Below are positions 21,168-28,455 of a DNA stretch of 64,000 bases, in pieces; the stretch's first letter is position 1, and every line of letters begins with the position of its first letter. Under the pieces are notes generated by a model, which was given only the letters and a program-made list of their open reading frames with translations, did no database searches and was not told the DNA's origin. The stretch is taken from assembly GCF_041320595.1 (NCBI RefSeq), contig NZ_CP166625.1, positions 5,144,001 to 5,208,000 on the forward strand, read 5' to 3'. A program made the position numbers and the translations under genes. This DNA comes from Pleomorphomonas sp. PLEO. GTDB taxonomy: Bacteria > Pseudomonadota > Alphaproteobacteria > Rhizobiales > Pleomorphomonadaceae.

Positions 21168-22055
21168 ATGAACAAATCCACTGAAGCACGTCCACACTAT
21201 CCCGACTATCCGAAGCCACCCTTTCCGGAGCAGACCCAGGAGCTGCCCGGCAGCTTCAAGCTGATGGATCCCAAACCCGATCATGGCGAGCAGAGCTGGC
21301 GTGGCGCCGGTCGGCTCGAGGGCATGGTGGCGCTAATCACCGGCGGCGATAGCGGTATCGGCCGGGCTGTCGCCATTGCCTTTGCCCGTGAAGGCGCCGA
21401 TGTCGCCATTTCCTTCCTCACGGAGCAGGAAGATGCCGCGGACACCGCTCGCCTCATCACCGAAAGCGGCCGCCGTTGCTTGCAGATTCCCGGCGACATT
21501 GCCGACCCCGACCGTTGCCGTCAGATGATTGAGCAGGTGGTGAAAGAGTTTGGGCGGATCGACATCTTGGTGAACAACGCCGCCCACCAGGACACGTTCG
21601 AAACGCTGGATGACATTCCAGACGAGGAGTGGCAGCGCACCTTCGCGGTGAATATTCATGCCATGTTCTATCTTGCGAAGGCCGCCGTGCCTCACATGAA
21701 ACCAGGTTCGTCGATCATCAATACCGCTTCGATCAACGCCGACGCACCCAATCCCGGGCTTCTGGCTTATGCGACAACCAAGGGAGCGATCCAGAATTTT
21801 ACCGGCGGCCTGGCACAACTGCTTGCCGAGAAGGGTATACGCGTCAACTGCGTCGCCCCTGGCCCTGTGTGGACGCCGCTCATCCCAGCCAGCATGTCTG
21901 GCGAGAAGACCTCCAAATTCGGGGCCAATTATCCCTTGAAGCGGCCGGCTCAGCCGGTGGAGCTTGCGTCGACTTACGTTATGCTGGCGGAGCCGATGTC
22001 GAGCTACGTGTCCGGCGCCACTATCGCGGTTACTGGCGGCAAGCCGCTGATCTGA
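21168..22055 (+). CDS. Short-chain dehydrogenase, YghA-like
   Basis: A 295-residue SDR oxidoreductase with the N-terminal extension typical of the YghA/YdaD stress group (HYPDYPKPPFPEQTQELPG). The Rossmann motif is ITGGDSGIG, the structural motif is LVNNAAHQ, and the catalytic tetrad includes Ser in TASINAD and YATTK. It likely reduces or oxidises sugars, aldehydes or alcohols with NAD(P). An N-terminal region of this kind is common in proteins induced by osmotic stress. A GGGAAC box lies upstream (20941), but no good -10 follows. A terminator follows the gene. Confidence 0.92.
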   Translation: MNKSTEARPHYPDYPKPPFPEQTQELPGSFKLMDPKPDHGEQSWRGAGRLEGMVALITGGDSGIGRAVAIAFAREGADVAISFLTEQEDAADTARLITESGRRCLQIPGDIADPDRCRQMIEQVVKEFGRIDILVNNAAHQDTFETLDDIPDEEWQRTFAVNIHAMFYLAKAAVPHMKPGSSIINTASINADAPNPGLLAYATTKGAIQNFTGGLAQLLAEKGIRVNCVAPGPVWTPLIPASMSGEKTSKFGANYPLKRPAQPVELASTYVMLAEPMSSYVSGATIAVTGGKPLI

Positions 22056-22084
22056 CGCGAAGCACGCCCTTTCCACAATCGTCT

Positions 22085-22122
22085 GGCTCGCCCCCTTGCA
22101 GCTAAACTTTTGGGGGCGGGCC
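22085..22122 (+). terminator. Terminator of the YghA-like gene
   Basis: Stem GGCTCGCCCCC / GGGGGCGGGCC with a 16-base loop, followed by TTTTT, about 30 bases after the stop. Confidence 0.85.
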
Positions 22123-22242
22123 TTTTTCTTGAATAGTCTGGAAGGCGTCTCTGCCGCGGCACGCCGGAACAATCCGTCGCCCTGCTTGTTGTCAATCGAA
22201 GCAGCCACTTTGGGCGGGACAATCGACAGAGGAGACCGGACA

Positions 22243-22395
22243 ATGGCACACGGAAGAGACGATCACGACTTTGCTTACAGTGGAGGTTTCCGCTGGCGAA
22301 GTGACACTTTCCGGTTAGGTAGCCTCCCGCCGGGCCAAGCATACCGCCGAGGATTGTTCCGAGCAGTGCGCTGGGGTCCTTCATGTCCAGAATAA
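22243..22395 (+). CDS. Possible small protein, 50 residues (weak)
   Basis: A short frame (MAHGRDDHDFAYSGGFRWRS...) preceded by GAGGAG eight bases before the ATG. No family is recognised. It could be spurious. The rest of the gap 22123-22641 holds no convincing gene; a minus-strand frame from 22384 begins with a glycine-rich hydrophobic stretch but loses coding character. Confidence 0.25.
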   Translation: MAHGRDDHDFAYSGGFRWRSDTFRLGSLPPGQAYRRGLFRAVRWGPSCPE

Positions 22396-22641
22396 CCTTC
22401 GCGCTCGCGCGACAGCGGTGACCGGATCGAGTCCAACAAGCTCGGAAGCCGGATTCGCCGACAAGGGCAAGACGACCGACCTTTGAGCCCTACTCGAGCC
22501 AATTCCTGATCGCACGGGCGGTCGGGTACCAGCTGGAAGGACTTGCAGGAACGTCACACCGGAACTTTTATGAAAAATTGTGGGGTTGGCGCTTCGTCGG
22601 GTAATGTGATTTTCAGACGATGTGCCTATGCTGAAGCCATC

Positions 22642-22863
22642 ATGTGCTCGAATTATCCCGACTCCGATGACCCTCACGCCGCACAACCGTCAGAGGATGA
22701 CCTCTCCGGATTGAAAACGGCTGCTAGGCGCTTGATCGATGCCATTGCTGCGGAGCCCGTGCCGGATCGGCTACGGGAACTGGCAATCGAGCTCGGCAGA
22801 GCGATCGATTGCCAACGGGAGAACACAAAAGATTCCCCGGCATCGGCTGAGCCGTCCGAATAG
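22642..22863 (+). CDS. NepR-like small anti-sigma candidate
   Basis: A 73-residue acidic protein. Its central part, LIDAIAAEPVPDRLRELAIEL, carries the EPVPDR(F/L)..L..L core that marks the NepR anti-sigma family, with an amphipathic helix before and after. NepR proteins bind and silence the general stress sigma factor EcfG until the response regulator PhyR displaces them. An EcfG-like sigma gene lies about 0.8 kb away, separated by a DUF892 gene and on the opposite strand. The usual adjacent phyR is absent. Assignment rests on the motif and context only; it may be a paralogue with another partner. Confidence 0.6.
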   Translation: MCSNYPDSDDPHAAQPSEDDLSGLKTAARRLIDAIAAEPVPDRLRELAIELGRAIDCQRENTKDSPASAEPSE

Positions 22864-22889
22864 CCAGACACCATAATCTCGATGACAAA

Positions 22890-22920
22890 CCGCCGCACGA
22901 TGCGCGGCGGCTTGGTTTTT
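22890..22920 (+). terminator. Terminator between the NepR-like and DUF892 genes
   Basis: Stem CCGCCGC / GCGGCGG with outer A/T pairs (AAACC / GGTTT) and a T-run on the plus strand. It lies between two convergent genes and could act on both. Confidence 0.82.
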
Positions 22921-22939
22921 GTACTCATCCGAATCCGCC

Positions 22940-23446
22940 TTATCGGCGAGCCGGGAGACCGGCTTCATCGCGGGCAAGGAAGATCCGCGTCGTCTGATCC
23001 AGATGATCGAACAGCCAATCGGCCATATCCTGCTCCTCAGCGAGGTTCTGCTCGAAGATCGGGATCGCCGTGGTGTCCTCAAGCACTGAGGCCGTCGAGA
23101 TGAGCACTTTATAGGCAGCGACTTCCATCTGCTCGAACGTGTAGCTGGCCATCGTGCCTTTGACGACCTCATCGTCGGCGAACATACCGCTCAGCGCTTG
23201 TCCAAAGGCAGTCGCCTTGCCAAGCGTGTCTTTCACCATTGAGGCACCGCTATCGCGTCCCTGCAGCAGTTGTCGAAGCGACGCGACCTGCCGCTCGGTT
23301 TCCTTCACATGCTGTTCCATTCGCGCGCAGAGCACCGGATAATTTTCCAGACGCGACAGCATGCCACCCATCATCGTGAGGGCCTGCTCTTCCATGGCAT
23401 GGGCATCACGGAGCCACGCCAAATAGTGTTCACGGATATCGTCCAT
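22940..23446 (-). CDS. DUF892 ferritin-like protein (second paralogue)
   Basis: A 168-residue helical-bundle protein (MDDIREHYLAWLRDAHAMEE...) with the family's Glu/His pattern: RMEQHVKETERQVASL, YTFEQMEVAAYKVL and NLAEEQDMADWL. It is the YciE-like branch of the stress-induced DUF892 family, distinct from the paralogue at 20336. A ribosome site (GGAGGG) lies before the ATG. An EcfG-type promoter sits about 146 bases upstream. Function is probably stress protection, but the chemistry is unknown. Confidence 0.88.
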   Translation of the reverse strand: MDDIREHYLAWLRDAHAMEEQALTMMGGMLSRLENYPVLCARMEQHVKETERQVASLRQLLQGRDSGASMVKDTLGKATAFGQALSGMFADDEVVKGTMASYTFEQMEVAAYKVLISTASVLEDTTAIPIFEQNLAEEQDMADWLFDHLDQTTRIFLARDEAGLPARR

Positions 23447-23591
23447 GGGTTTACCCTCCTGGGATATGGCGACAAACTCTTCGTCATGCGTCTCGGGGGG
23501 AGGAAAAAGAGCCAGCTCTCTTTCCGCTGTCGGCGCTTAACCACGCTGTTGCGGCTGACGCTCCCGCATCCTTGCGGCATGTGAGGAATCC

Positions 23592-23616
23592 AACCGACAA
23601 AGGCGCGAGTGGTTCC
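23592..23616 (-). promoter_or_regulatory. EcfG-type stress promoter, minus strand
   Basis: GGAAC, 16 bases, then GGTT on the minus strand, between the sigma-factor gene and the DUF892 gene. One base differs from the CGTT consensus. Confidence 0.66.
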
Positions 23617-23663
23617 ATTCTCGGGGCATCGCCAGTGAAAAACGGCGCGCCGACAGGGTGCGA

Positions 23664-24140
23664 CTAGATTTCCTCGCCCATGGCGGCACGCAGCATTTTG
23701 CGGCCACGATTGATGCGGCTTTTGATCGTTCCGATGTCGCAACCGAGAATTTCGGCAGCGTGCGCGTAACTCTCCTCGAGCACCACCACCAGCACGATCG
23801 CTTCCCGGTAGTGGACGGGTAATTCCTCCAGGGCGGTCTCCAATTCCTTGATGCGAACCTGCCATTCCTGCTGCGCCGATACCGTGGGCTGCTGGGACGC
23901 ACAATCCTCATCACCTGTCCGCTCTCTCGCCTTCTTGATGCAATTTGAGTAGAAACGGTTGCGCATGATAGTGAATAACCAGGCCCGCAGATTGGTTCCT
24001 GGCGTATAGCTGGAGATATTTTCGATCGCCCTCACCAGGGTTTCTTGAACAAGATCATCGGCATCTGTTGCATTACCGCAGAGGGAGCGTGCAAAAGCAC
24101 GCATGGCGGGCAAATAGGTAAGAATATCATCGGACATCAT
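23664..24140 (-). CDS. ECF sigma factor, EcfG-like
   Basis: A 158-residue sigma-70 family protein with only regions 2 and 4. Region 2 shows AFARSLCGNATDADDLVQET and PGTNLRAWLFTIMRN, both hallmarks of the EcfG (ECF15) general stress group. Region 4 shows YREAIVLVVVLEESYAHAAE and GTIKSRINRGR. It would direct RNA polymerase to GGAAC/CGTT promoters, several of which occur within 4 kb. It is either the main EcfG or one of the paralogues common in this order. No PhyR or sensor kinase gene is adjacent. A possible autoregulatory promoter lies at 24231-24255. Confidence 0.88.
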   Translation of the reverse strand: MMSDDILTYLPAMRAFARSLCGNATDADDLVQETLVRAIENISSYTPGTNLRAWLFTIMRNRFYSNCIKKARERTGDEDCASQQPTVSAQQEWQVRIKELETALEELPVHYREAIVLVVVLEESYAHAAEILGCDIGTIKSRINRGRKMLRAAMGEEI

Positions 24141-24230
24141 GATGCGCTTTGAGTTTCGAGCCTATATGGAACCAGGCGAGCGGTTCAGAGGTCGGCCGCC
24201 CAGCTTGATTGGACGAAACACCCCCGACTG

Positions 24231-24255
24231 AATGCCGCAGATACGAAACGGTTCC
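24231..24255 (-). promoter_or_regulatory. Possible EcfG-type promoter of the sigma gene
   Basis: GGAAC, 16 bases, then CATT on the minus strand, about 90 bases before the sigma-factor start. The -10 has one mismatch at the most conserved G, so this is tentative. The gap 24141-24543 otherwise holds only this and the plus-strand promoter below. Confidence 0.4.
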
Positions 24256-24400
24256 GTCTCCCGCGTCGTTTGGGCCAATTTTCCTCATCGGTGGCGACGC
24301 AGATCGGGTAGCCCATCGGCCCGCATAAAGTTGATCTCCCTACGCGCGCGAGGCGCCCCGAGACCGGCAATGGACCTGCCGCAGCGGCAAGACCGATGAT

Positions 24401-24425
24401 GGAACTATTGCCGCCTGGAGACGTT
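24401..24425 (+). promoter_or_regulatory. EcfG-type stress promoter, perfect match
   Basis: GGAAC, exactly 16 bases, then CGTT, 119 bases before the ATG of the PepSY-like secreted protein. It may also serve the glycine-zipper gene further on. Confidence 0.8.
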
Positions 24426-24543
24426 GAATAGGCGGTGCCGAGACGTGGAAAACACAGTCTCCGCATTCTCCAAAGTCGCCGGCCGGTTGCCGTCTCCCGG
24501 CTCCGTTTTACCGGCAGTGACCCCAACGTCCGAGGAGATTCCC

Positions 24544-24921
24544 ATGAAGCTCGCCACACTTTGTATGGCCACGGTTCTCGCTTTCAGCGGCAGCGCTTTC
24601 GCCCAGACGTCCACGCCGGCCCCTTCCGATCCGGCCGCTCCGATGACGCCCAGCGAACCAGCAACGCCCGCTCCCGATCCGGCTGCTCCCACGGCGCCGA
24701 ACACGTCACCGGCACAGACCACCCCCAACAGCGGTGACCTGAAGCCGGGCGCCAACAGCTTCACTGAAGCGCAGGCTCGCTCCTGGCTCGAAGACGCCGG
24801 CTACACTGATGTGACCGGACTTGTCCAGGCCGAGGATGGCATCTGGCGCGGCCATGGCCGCCGTAACGGCACAACGGTCAGCGTTGGCGTCGACTACAAG
24901 GGCACCATCAGCACGGATTGA
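24544..24921 (+). CDS. Secreted Pro/Ala-rich protein with PepSY-like end
   Basis: A 125-residue exported protein. Residues 1-20 are a signal peptide ending AFA. A low-complexity Pro/Ala/Thr linker follows (about residues 21-62). A compact C-terminal domain contains FTEAQARSWLEDAGYTDV and DGIWRGHGRRNG, resembling the PepSY/YpeB-like fold found in many short rhizobial periplasmic proteins. The ATG follows GAGGAG. A perfect EcfG-type promoter upstream marks it as a likely general stress gene. Molecular role unknown. Confidence 0.8.
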   Translation: MKLATLCMATVLAFSGSAFAQTSTPAPSDPAAPMTPSEPATPAPDPAAPTAPNTSPAQTTPNSGDLKPGANSFTEAQARSWLEDAGYTDVTGLVQAEDGIWRGHGRRNGTTVSVGVDYKGTISTD

Positions 24922-24964
24922 GGCAGCGCCTCCAGACCGGACGGAACCTCATCCTGTATTCAAT

Positions 24965-25000
24965 CCAACCAACTGGCCAACCAACTAGCCAACCAACTGG
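24965..25000 (+). repeat. Three tandem 12-bp repeats before the stress-protein gene
   Basis: CCAACCAACT(G/A)G three times in a row (24965, 24977, 24989), ending 12 bases before the next start codon. It may be a slippage-prone tract in the leader or a binding site. Confidence 0.85.
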
Positions 25001-25012
25001 GAAGATAGCATC

Positions 25013-25591
25013 ATGAGCACTCACACTCGACTTTACGATAACTGGTCCGAAGCCATGGTCGTGGTGGAACGACTGCGCGCAGCCCAGATTTCCAACGACG
25101 ATATCTCCGTGATTTCGCCGGAGAGCGAAGATAACCGCGTCAGCGACGGCGCTGAAGCCACGGCTGCCGGTTCCGGCATCGGCGCGGTGCTGGGCGGTGG
25201 TGCCGGCGCGCTCGCCGGTGTCGGCCTACTGGCCATACCGGGCCTTGGTCCCATCGTGGCCACCGGCTGGTTCGTTTCGACGCTGGCCGGGCTCGCCGCT
25301 GGCGCGGTTGCCGGTGGCGTGGCGGGCGGCATCGTCGATGCGCTCACCAGCTCAGGCCTGTCGTCGGAAGAGGCAGAGGTCTATGCCGAAGCCATCCGTC
25401 GCGGCGGCACGATGATCACCGTCCGCGCCGAAGACAGCCAGGACGCCCTGGTCGCTCGCCTTCTCGATGAGACGCCGCCCGTCGACATCGAAGAGCGTAA
25501 ACGGGCTTATCGCGAGAGCGGCTGGACGGGCTACGACCCCACCCTGACGCCGCCGGTCGATGACGTGACGCGGCGTCCGCCGCTGCTCTGA
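25013..25591 (+). CDS. General-stress 17M-type protein with glycine zipper
   Basis: A 192-residue protein. The N-terminal domain (THTRLYDNWSEAMVVVERLR) is the GsiB/17M-like domain found in general stress proteins. A long Gly/Ala-rich hydrophobic stretch (about residues 55-105) forms a glycine zipper able to insert in or pass a membrane. The C-terminal domain (EAEVYAEAIRRGGTMITVRA) resembles a second copy of the N-terminal fold. It is 91 bases after the PepSY-like gene and probably co-expressed. Function unknown. Confidence 0.82.
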   Translation: MSTHTRLYDNWSEAMVVVERLRAAQISNDDISVISPESEDNRVSDGAEATAAGSGIGAVLGGGAGALAGVGLLAIPGLGPIVATGWFVSTLAGLAAGAVAGGVAGGIVDALTSSGLSSEEAEVYAEAIRRGGTMITVRAEDSQDALVARLLDETPPVDIEERKRAYRESGWTGYDPTLTPPVDDVTRRPPLL

Positions 25592-25775
25592 TGTTCCGGA
25601 TAGCACGAAGCGGTCCTTCGTAGCTCTCTGGAAAAAACGAGCGTCTGCCGCCTCTCTATCCTCTCACCGAGCTAGAGGGGCGGCATAGCTCAAGGCCATT
25701 TAGGCAAATGCGTGGATATCATTATTTAGCCGGCTCTTTATTTTCATCAAAGAGCGCCTGGCTTCGCGCGCGTTG

Positions 25776-25800
25776 GGAACCAAAGACAGCATAGAGCGTT
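25776..25800 (+). promoter_or_regulatory. EcfG-type stress promoter, perfect match
   Basis: GGAAC, exactly 16 bases, then CGTT, 70 bases before the siderophore-interacting protein start. Nothing else is recognised in 25592-25870. Confidence 0.78.
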
Positions 25801-25870
25801 GAAAGCGCGATACCTGGCTCTTTTGGAATCCCATCCTTCAGCTCTCCAATTTCCAGATCGAGAGCATCTC

Positions 25871-26620
25871 ATGCGCCCAGATTTCTTCGCCAACGCCAAT
25901 CGTCTCGACGCCATTCGTCGCGCCAACTGCCGGCGGCGCGTGTCAGTCGTAGAGGCCTTCGATCTCACCCCGCACATGCGGCGGATGATATTTGAAGACC
26001 TGGAGCCCGCCCCCAGTGAACAGGAGAAGCCAGCCGACTGGATCAAGCTGCATGTCCCGGTTTTGGGTGATGGCACAAAGCATGGCCGCGCCTATACCGT
26101 ACGCGAACGCTCAGGCGGAAAGCTGGTTATCGACATGGCCCTCCATGGCGGTCTTTGCGCCAGTTGGGCACGGCGAGCCCGCCCCGGCGATCAAGCGGAA
26201 ATTTCCGGGCCTCGTAAAGGGCTCAAGCTGACCTGGCCATCGGACGAGGTGTTGCTTGGGGCCGACGAAACCGGCCTTCCCGCCGTGGCCTGCATCCTCG
26301 CAAACCTGCCACGCCACACGCGCGGATCCGTCTGTCTCGAAGTTCCCGACGAAAGCGATATCCAGCCGATCGAGGCACCACCGGCCATCGCCGTAGGCTT
26401 TTTGCCCCGCAAGACGGCACCGCCCGGTCGCCTCTTGACCCAGGCGATGCGCGAGGCACGGGTATCGCGGGCCACGGCCGTCTGGGTCGCGGCGGAACGC
26501 GCCACCGCGCTGGAATTGCGCGAACACTTCGAAGCGATGCTGCCCCGGCGGAAGGTGCAAACCTCCGGTTACTGGCGCATGCCCTGCGACGAGACGGCAA
26601 AGCGCCATCGTTTCCTATAA
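25871..26620 (+). CDS. Siderophore-interacting FAD/NAD(P)H reductase (ViuB/YqjH family)
   Basis: A 249-residue SIP-family protein. The FAD-binding segment HGRAYTVRE is followed by VIDMALHGGLCASWARRARPGD and ISGPRKGL, the family's flavin and NADPH-binding signature. LLGADETGLPA and VWVAAERATA belong to the C-terminal reductase lobe. It likely releases iron from ferric siderophores in the cytoplasm. The start MRPDFFA was preferred over an upstream TTG. It carries a perfect EcfG promoter, linking iron recovery with general stress. The iron-permease-like gene follows after 13 bases. Confidence 0.88.
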   Translation: MRPDFFANANRLDAIRRANCRRRVSVVEAFDLTPHMRRMIFEDLEPAPSEQEKPADWIKLHVPVLGDGTKHGRAYTVRERSGGKLVIDMALHGGLCASWARRARPGDQAEISGPRKGLKLTWPSDEVLLGADETGLPAVACILANLPRHTRGSVCLEVPDESDIQPIEAPPAIAVGFLPRKTAPPGRLLTQAMREARVSRATAVWVAAERATALELREHFEAMLPRRKVQTSGYWRMPCDETAKRHRFL

Positions 26621-26633
26621 GCACGAGGACAGA

Positions 26634-27050
26634 ATGAGCCGCCCTACCCCTTCAGGACTGTTCGCCCGGTTCGCGTCGGCTCTTTCCGAATGGTCGGGAC
26701 GACCGGTGACTTTCGCCCTCGCTCTGGCGCTCATTGTTTTCTGGGCGATCTCCGGCCCCTTCTTCGGGTTCTCCGCGATCTGGCAGCTGATCATCAACAC
26801 CCTGACGAGTATCGTCACCCTGCTGCTGGTCTTCCTTCTCCAGAGTTCTCAGAACCGCGACGGCAAAGCTCTGCAAGCGAAGATCGACGAACTGATCCTC
26901 AGCTCAAAAGCGCGGAACAAATTCGTTGGCATCGAACGGCTCGACGAAGACACGCTGCAGGAGATTTGCGCCACTCTTCCCGAGCCGGACAAGGAAGAGT
27001 GTGAAGATGACGTGGTTGCGCGGGGCGCCGCCCCCGCCGCCTCCCGGTGA
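26634..27050 (+). CDS. Low-affinity iron permease family protein
   Basis: A 138-residue protein with two hydrophobic helices (about residues 26-47 and 50-70) followed by the conserved SSQNRDGKALQAKIDELI, the signature of the bacterial members of the low-affinity iron permease family. Bacterial homologues are much shorter than the yeast transporter, and iron transport has not been generally shown. It lies directly behind the siderophore-interacting protein, which supports an iron link. The C-terminus is acidic with a Cys (KEECEDDV). Confidence 0.85.
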   Translation: MSRPTPSGLFARFASALSEWSGRPVTFALALALIVFWAISGPFFGFSAIWQLIINTLTSIVTLLLVFLLQSSQNRDGKALQAKIDELILSSKARNKFVGIERLDEDTLQEICATLPEPDKEECEDDVVARGAAPAASR

Positions 27051-27085
27051 TGCGGGATCATGCCACGCACGAAGGCAGCAAGAGC

Positions 27086-27679
27086 CTATTCCGATGTCGT
27101 GAGAAGGCCTGAGGCCAGGGCAAGGAAGGCATCGATGGCTTTCGGCAGTACGCCTTGTGGATCGTCGCTGGCGGCAATCCAAAGCGCAGCATTCAGAGCG
27201 GCCCCACTCAGCAGCCTTGCAGAGGCCTCCGCGTCGAGCGGCTTCAAAAGGCCCTCACCAATGAGACGCTCCATAGCTTGCTCTGTCACCTGCAGACAGC
27301 GACTCTGGCTGGGCCATTTCGAGGGATCGCCGAGTACCGCCGGCCCATCGAGAAGAACGATGCGCTGTACCTCGGGGTTGAGTGCCATCTCAATGTAGGC
27401 GACGCCCTCGGCCAACATGCCCTGCCAATCATTGCCCGCCTGCGAACCAATCTCTTGCGCGCGTAATGCCATCTCCGAGTCGATCTGATCGACGACAGCG
27501 GCCAGAAGGCCGCGTTTGTCGCCGAAGTTGTGGTAGAGCGCCCCCCGCGTCAGGCCAACGCTGGCCGTCAGCTCATCCATCGAGGCGGCCGAATACCCCT
27601 TTTCAGCGAAAGCCTTGCGCGCCGCGGCGATCAACTTGGCGCGGTTTTCTTCCATCGTCTCCAAACGCCGCTTCACCAT
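27086..27679 (-). CDS. TetR-family transcriptional regulator
   Basis: A 197-residue repressor. The N-terminal TetR helix-turn-helix contains AFAEKGYSAASMDELTASVG and GLTRGALYHNFGDKRGLL. The C-terminal ligand-binding domain (from about residue 75) belongs to the common AcrR-like type. It is divergent from the RidA gene, and the region between them holds three palindromes that are its probable operators, one lying 19 bases from its own start, implying autoregulation. Effector unknown. Confidence 0.9.
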   Translation of the reverse strand: MVKRRLETMEENRAKLIAAARKAFAEKGYSAASMDELTASVGLTRGALYHNFGDKRGLLAAVVDQIDSEMALRAQEIGSQAGNDWQGMLAEGVAYIEMALNPEVQRIVLLDGPAVLGDPSKWPSQSRCLQVTEQAMERLIGEGLLKPLDAEASARLLSGAALNAALWIAASDDPQGVLPKAIDAFLALASGLLTTSE

Positions 27680-27697
27680 CTCGTCGGATCCTTATTT

Positions 27698-27767
27698 CAC
27701 ATACACTCAGTATGTGAGATTGACATACGCTGCGTATGCGAGTTAGTTTCATATACGCACCGTATAT
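27698..27767. promoter_or_regulatory. Three tandem palindromic operators for the TetR regulator
   Basis: CACATAC-N5-GTATGTG (27698-27716), CATACGC-T-GCGTATG (27724-27738) and ATATACG-N3-CGTATAT (27751-27767). They share a CATAC/GTATG core and their centres are 24 and 28 bp apart. They lie between the divergent tetR and ridA genes. Confidence 0.82.
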
Positions 27768-27847
27768 CAATTGGAGCGCCGCCGGAAGCCCAGGGCTTGT
27801 CGCGGCGCTCGCCTGCCCCACCCAGACATCCAACGAGAGAGACCGAC

Positions 27848-28252
27848 ATGGCCCAACGCGACGCCGTCTTCCCAGCCAATAGACATGCCCTTTATGAAGA
27901 GCACGGCTATTCCGCCGCCATCAGATCGAGCGACCTTCTGTTCGTTTCCGGACAGGTCGGCAGTCGCCCGGATGGATCGCCCGAGTCGGATTTCCGGCGC
28001 CAGGTGGAACTGGCCTTCGAGAACCTCGGCGCGACATTGAAGGCGGCCGGCTGCACCTTCGACGATATCGTTGATGTCACGACCTTTCACACCGATCCGG
28101 AAAACCAGTTCGGGGTGATCATGGCCGTCAAACAGCAGGTTTTCAGCGAACCTCCCTATCCCAACTGGACAGCGGTTGGCGTGAACTGGCTCGCCGGCTT
28201 CGATTTCGAGATCAAGGTGATCGCGCGGATTCCCGCTGCGGGAAAGGCGTGA
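27848..28252 (+). CDS. RidA family protein (YjgF/YER057c/UK114)
   Basis: A 134-residue RidA-like protein. Typical segments are LLFVSGQVGSRPDGS, ENLGATLKAAGCTFDDIVDVTTF and YPNWTAVGVNWLA. RidA proteins hydrolyse reactive enamine/imine intermediates; many paralogues act in specific catabolic routes. The conserved Arg of true RidA (in a C-terminal R(A/V)xVxxLP) is replaced by NWLAGFDFEIKV, so this belongs to an Rid subgroup with a different substrate. It is likely induced through the divergent TetR regulator. Confidence 0.87.
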   Translation: MAQRDAVFPANRHALYEEHGYSAAIRSSDLLFVSGQVGSRPDGSPESDFRRQVELAFENLGATLKAAGCTFDDIVDVTTFHTDPENQFGVIMAVKQQVFSEPPYPNWTAVGVNWLAGFDFEIKVIARIPAAGKA

Positions 28253-28316
28253 CGCCCGGAGCTTCAAGCATATCGTGGCCGTGATGCGCCCGGCCTTCCG
28301 GGTCGCAGGACTGACC

Positions 28317-28365
28317 AGGAAAGAAACCCCATTGGTGGCAGACATGCTCGAATGGGTTCTTTCCT
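28317..28365. repeat. Imperfect inverted repeat (hairpin)
   Basis: AGGAAAGAAACCCCATT (28317-28333) pairs with AATGGGTTCTTTCCT (28351-28365) apart from two extra bases, around a 17-base loop. No T-run follows on the plus strand. It lies between ridA and the replication-like gene and could end transcription or mark the edge of inserted DNA. Confidence 0.6.
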
Positions 28366-28455
28366 GATCCGGTTCACCCAGGCGGACCGGTTCGCCGGAA
28401 GGCACCCACTTTCTCCCGGCCCTTGCGGCCAACCGGTACTCAGGGAGTGGGACGA

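Noticed and set aside
22548-22590. EcfG-type promoter for the NepR-like gene
   Set aside because: GGAAC boxes at 22548 and 22561 lack a CGTT-like -10 at 16-17 bases; the nearest GGTT is 18 bases away.
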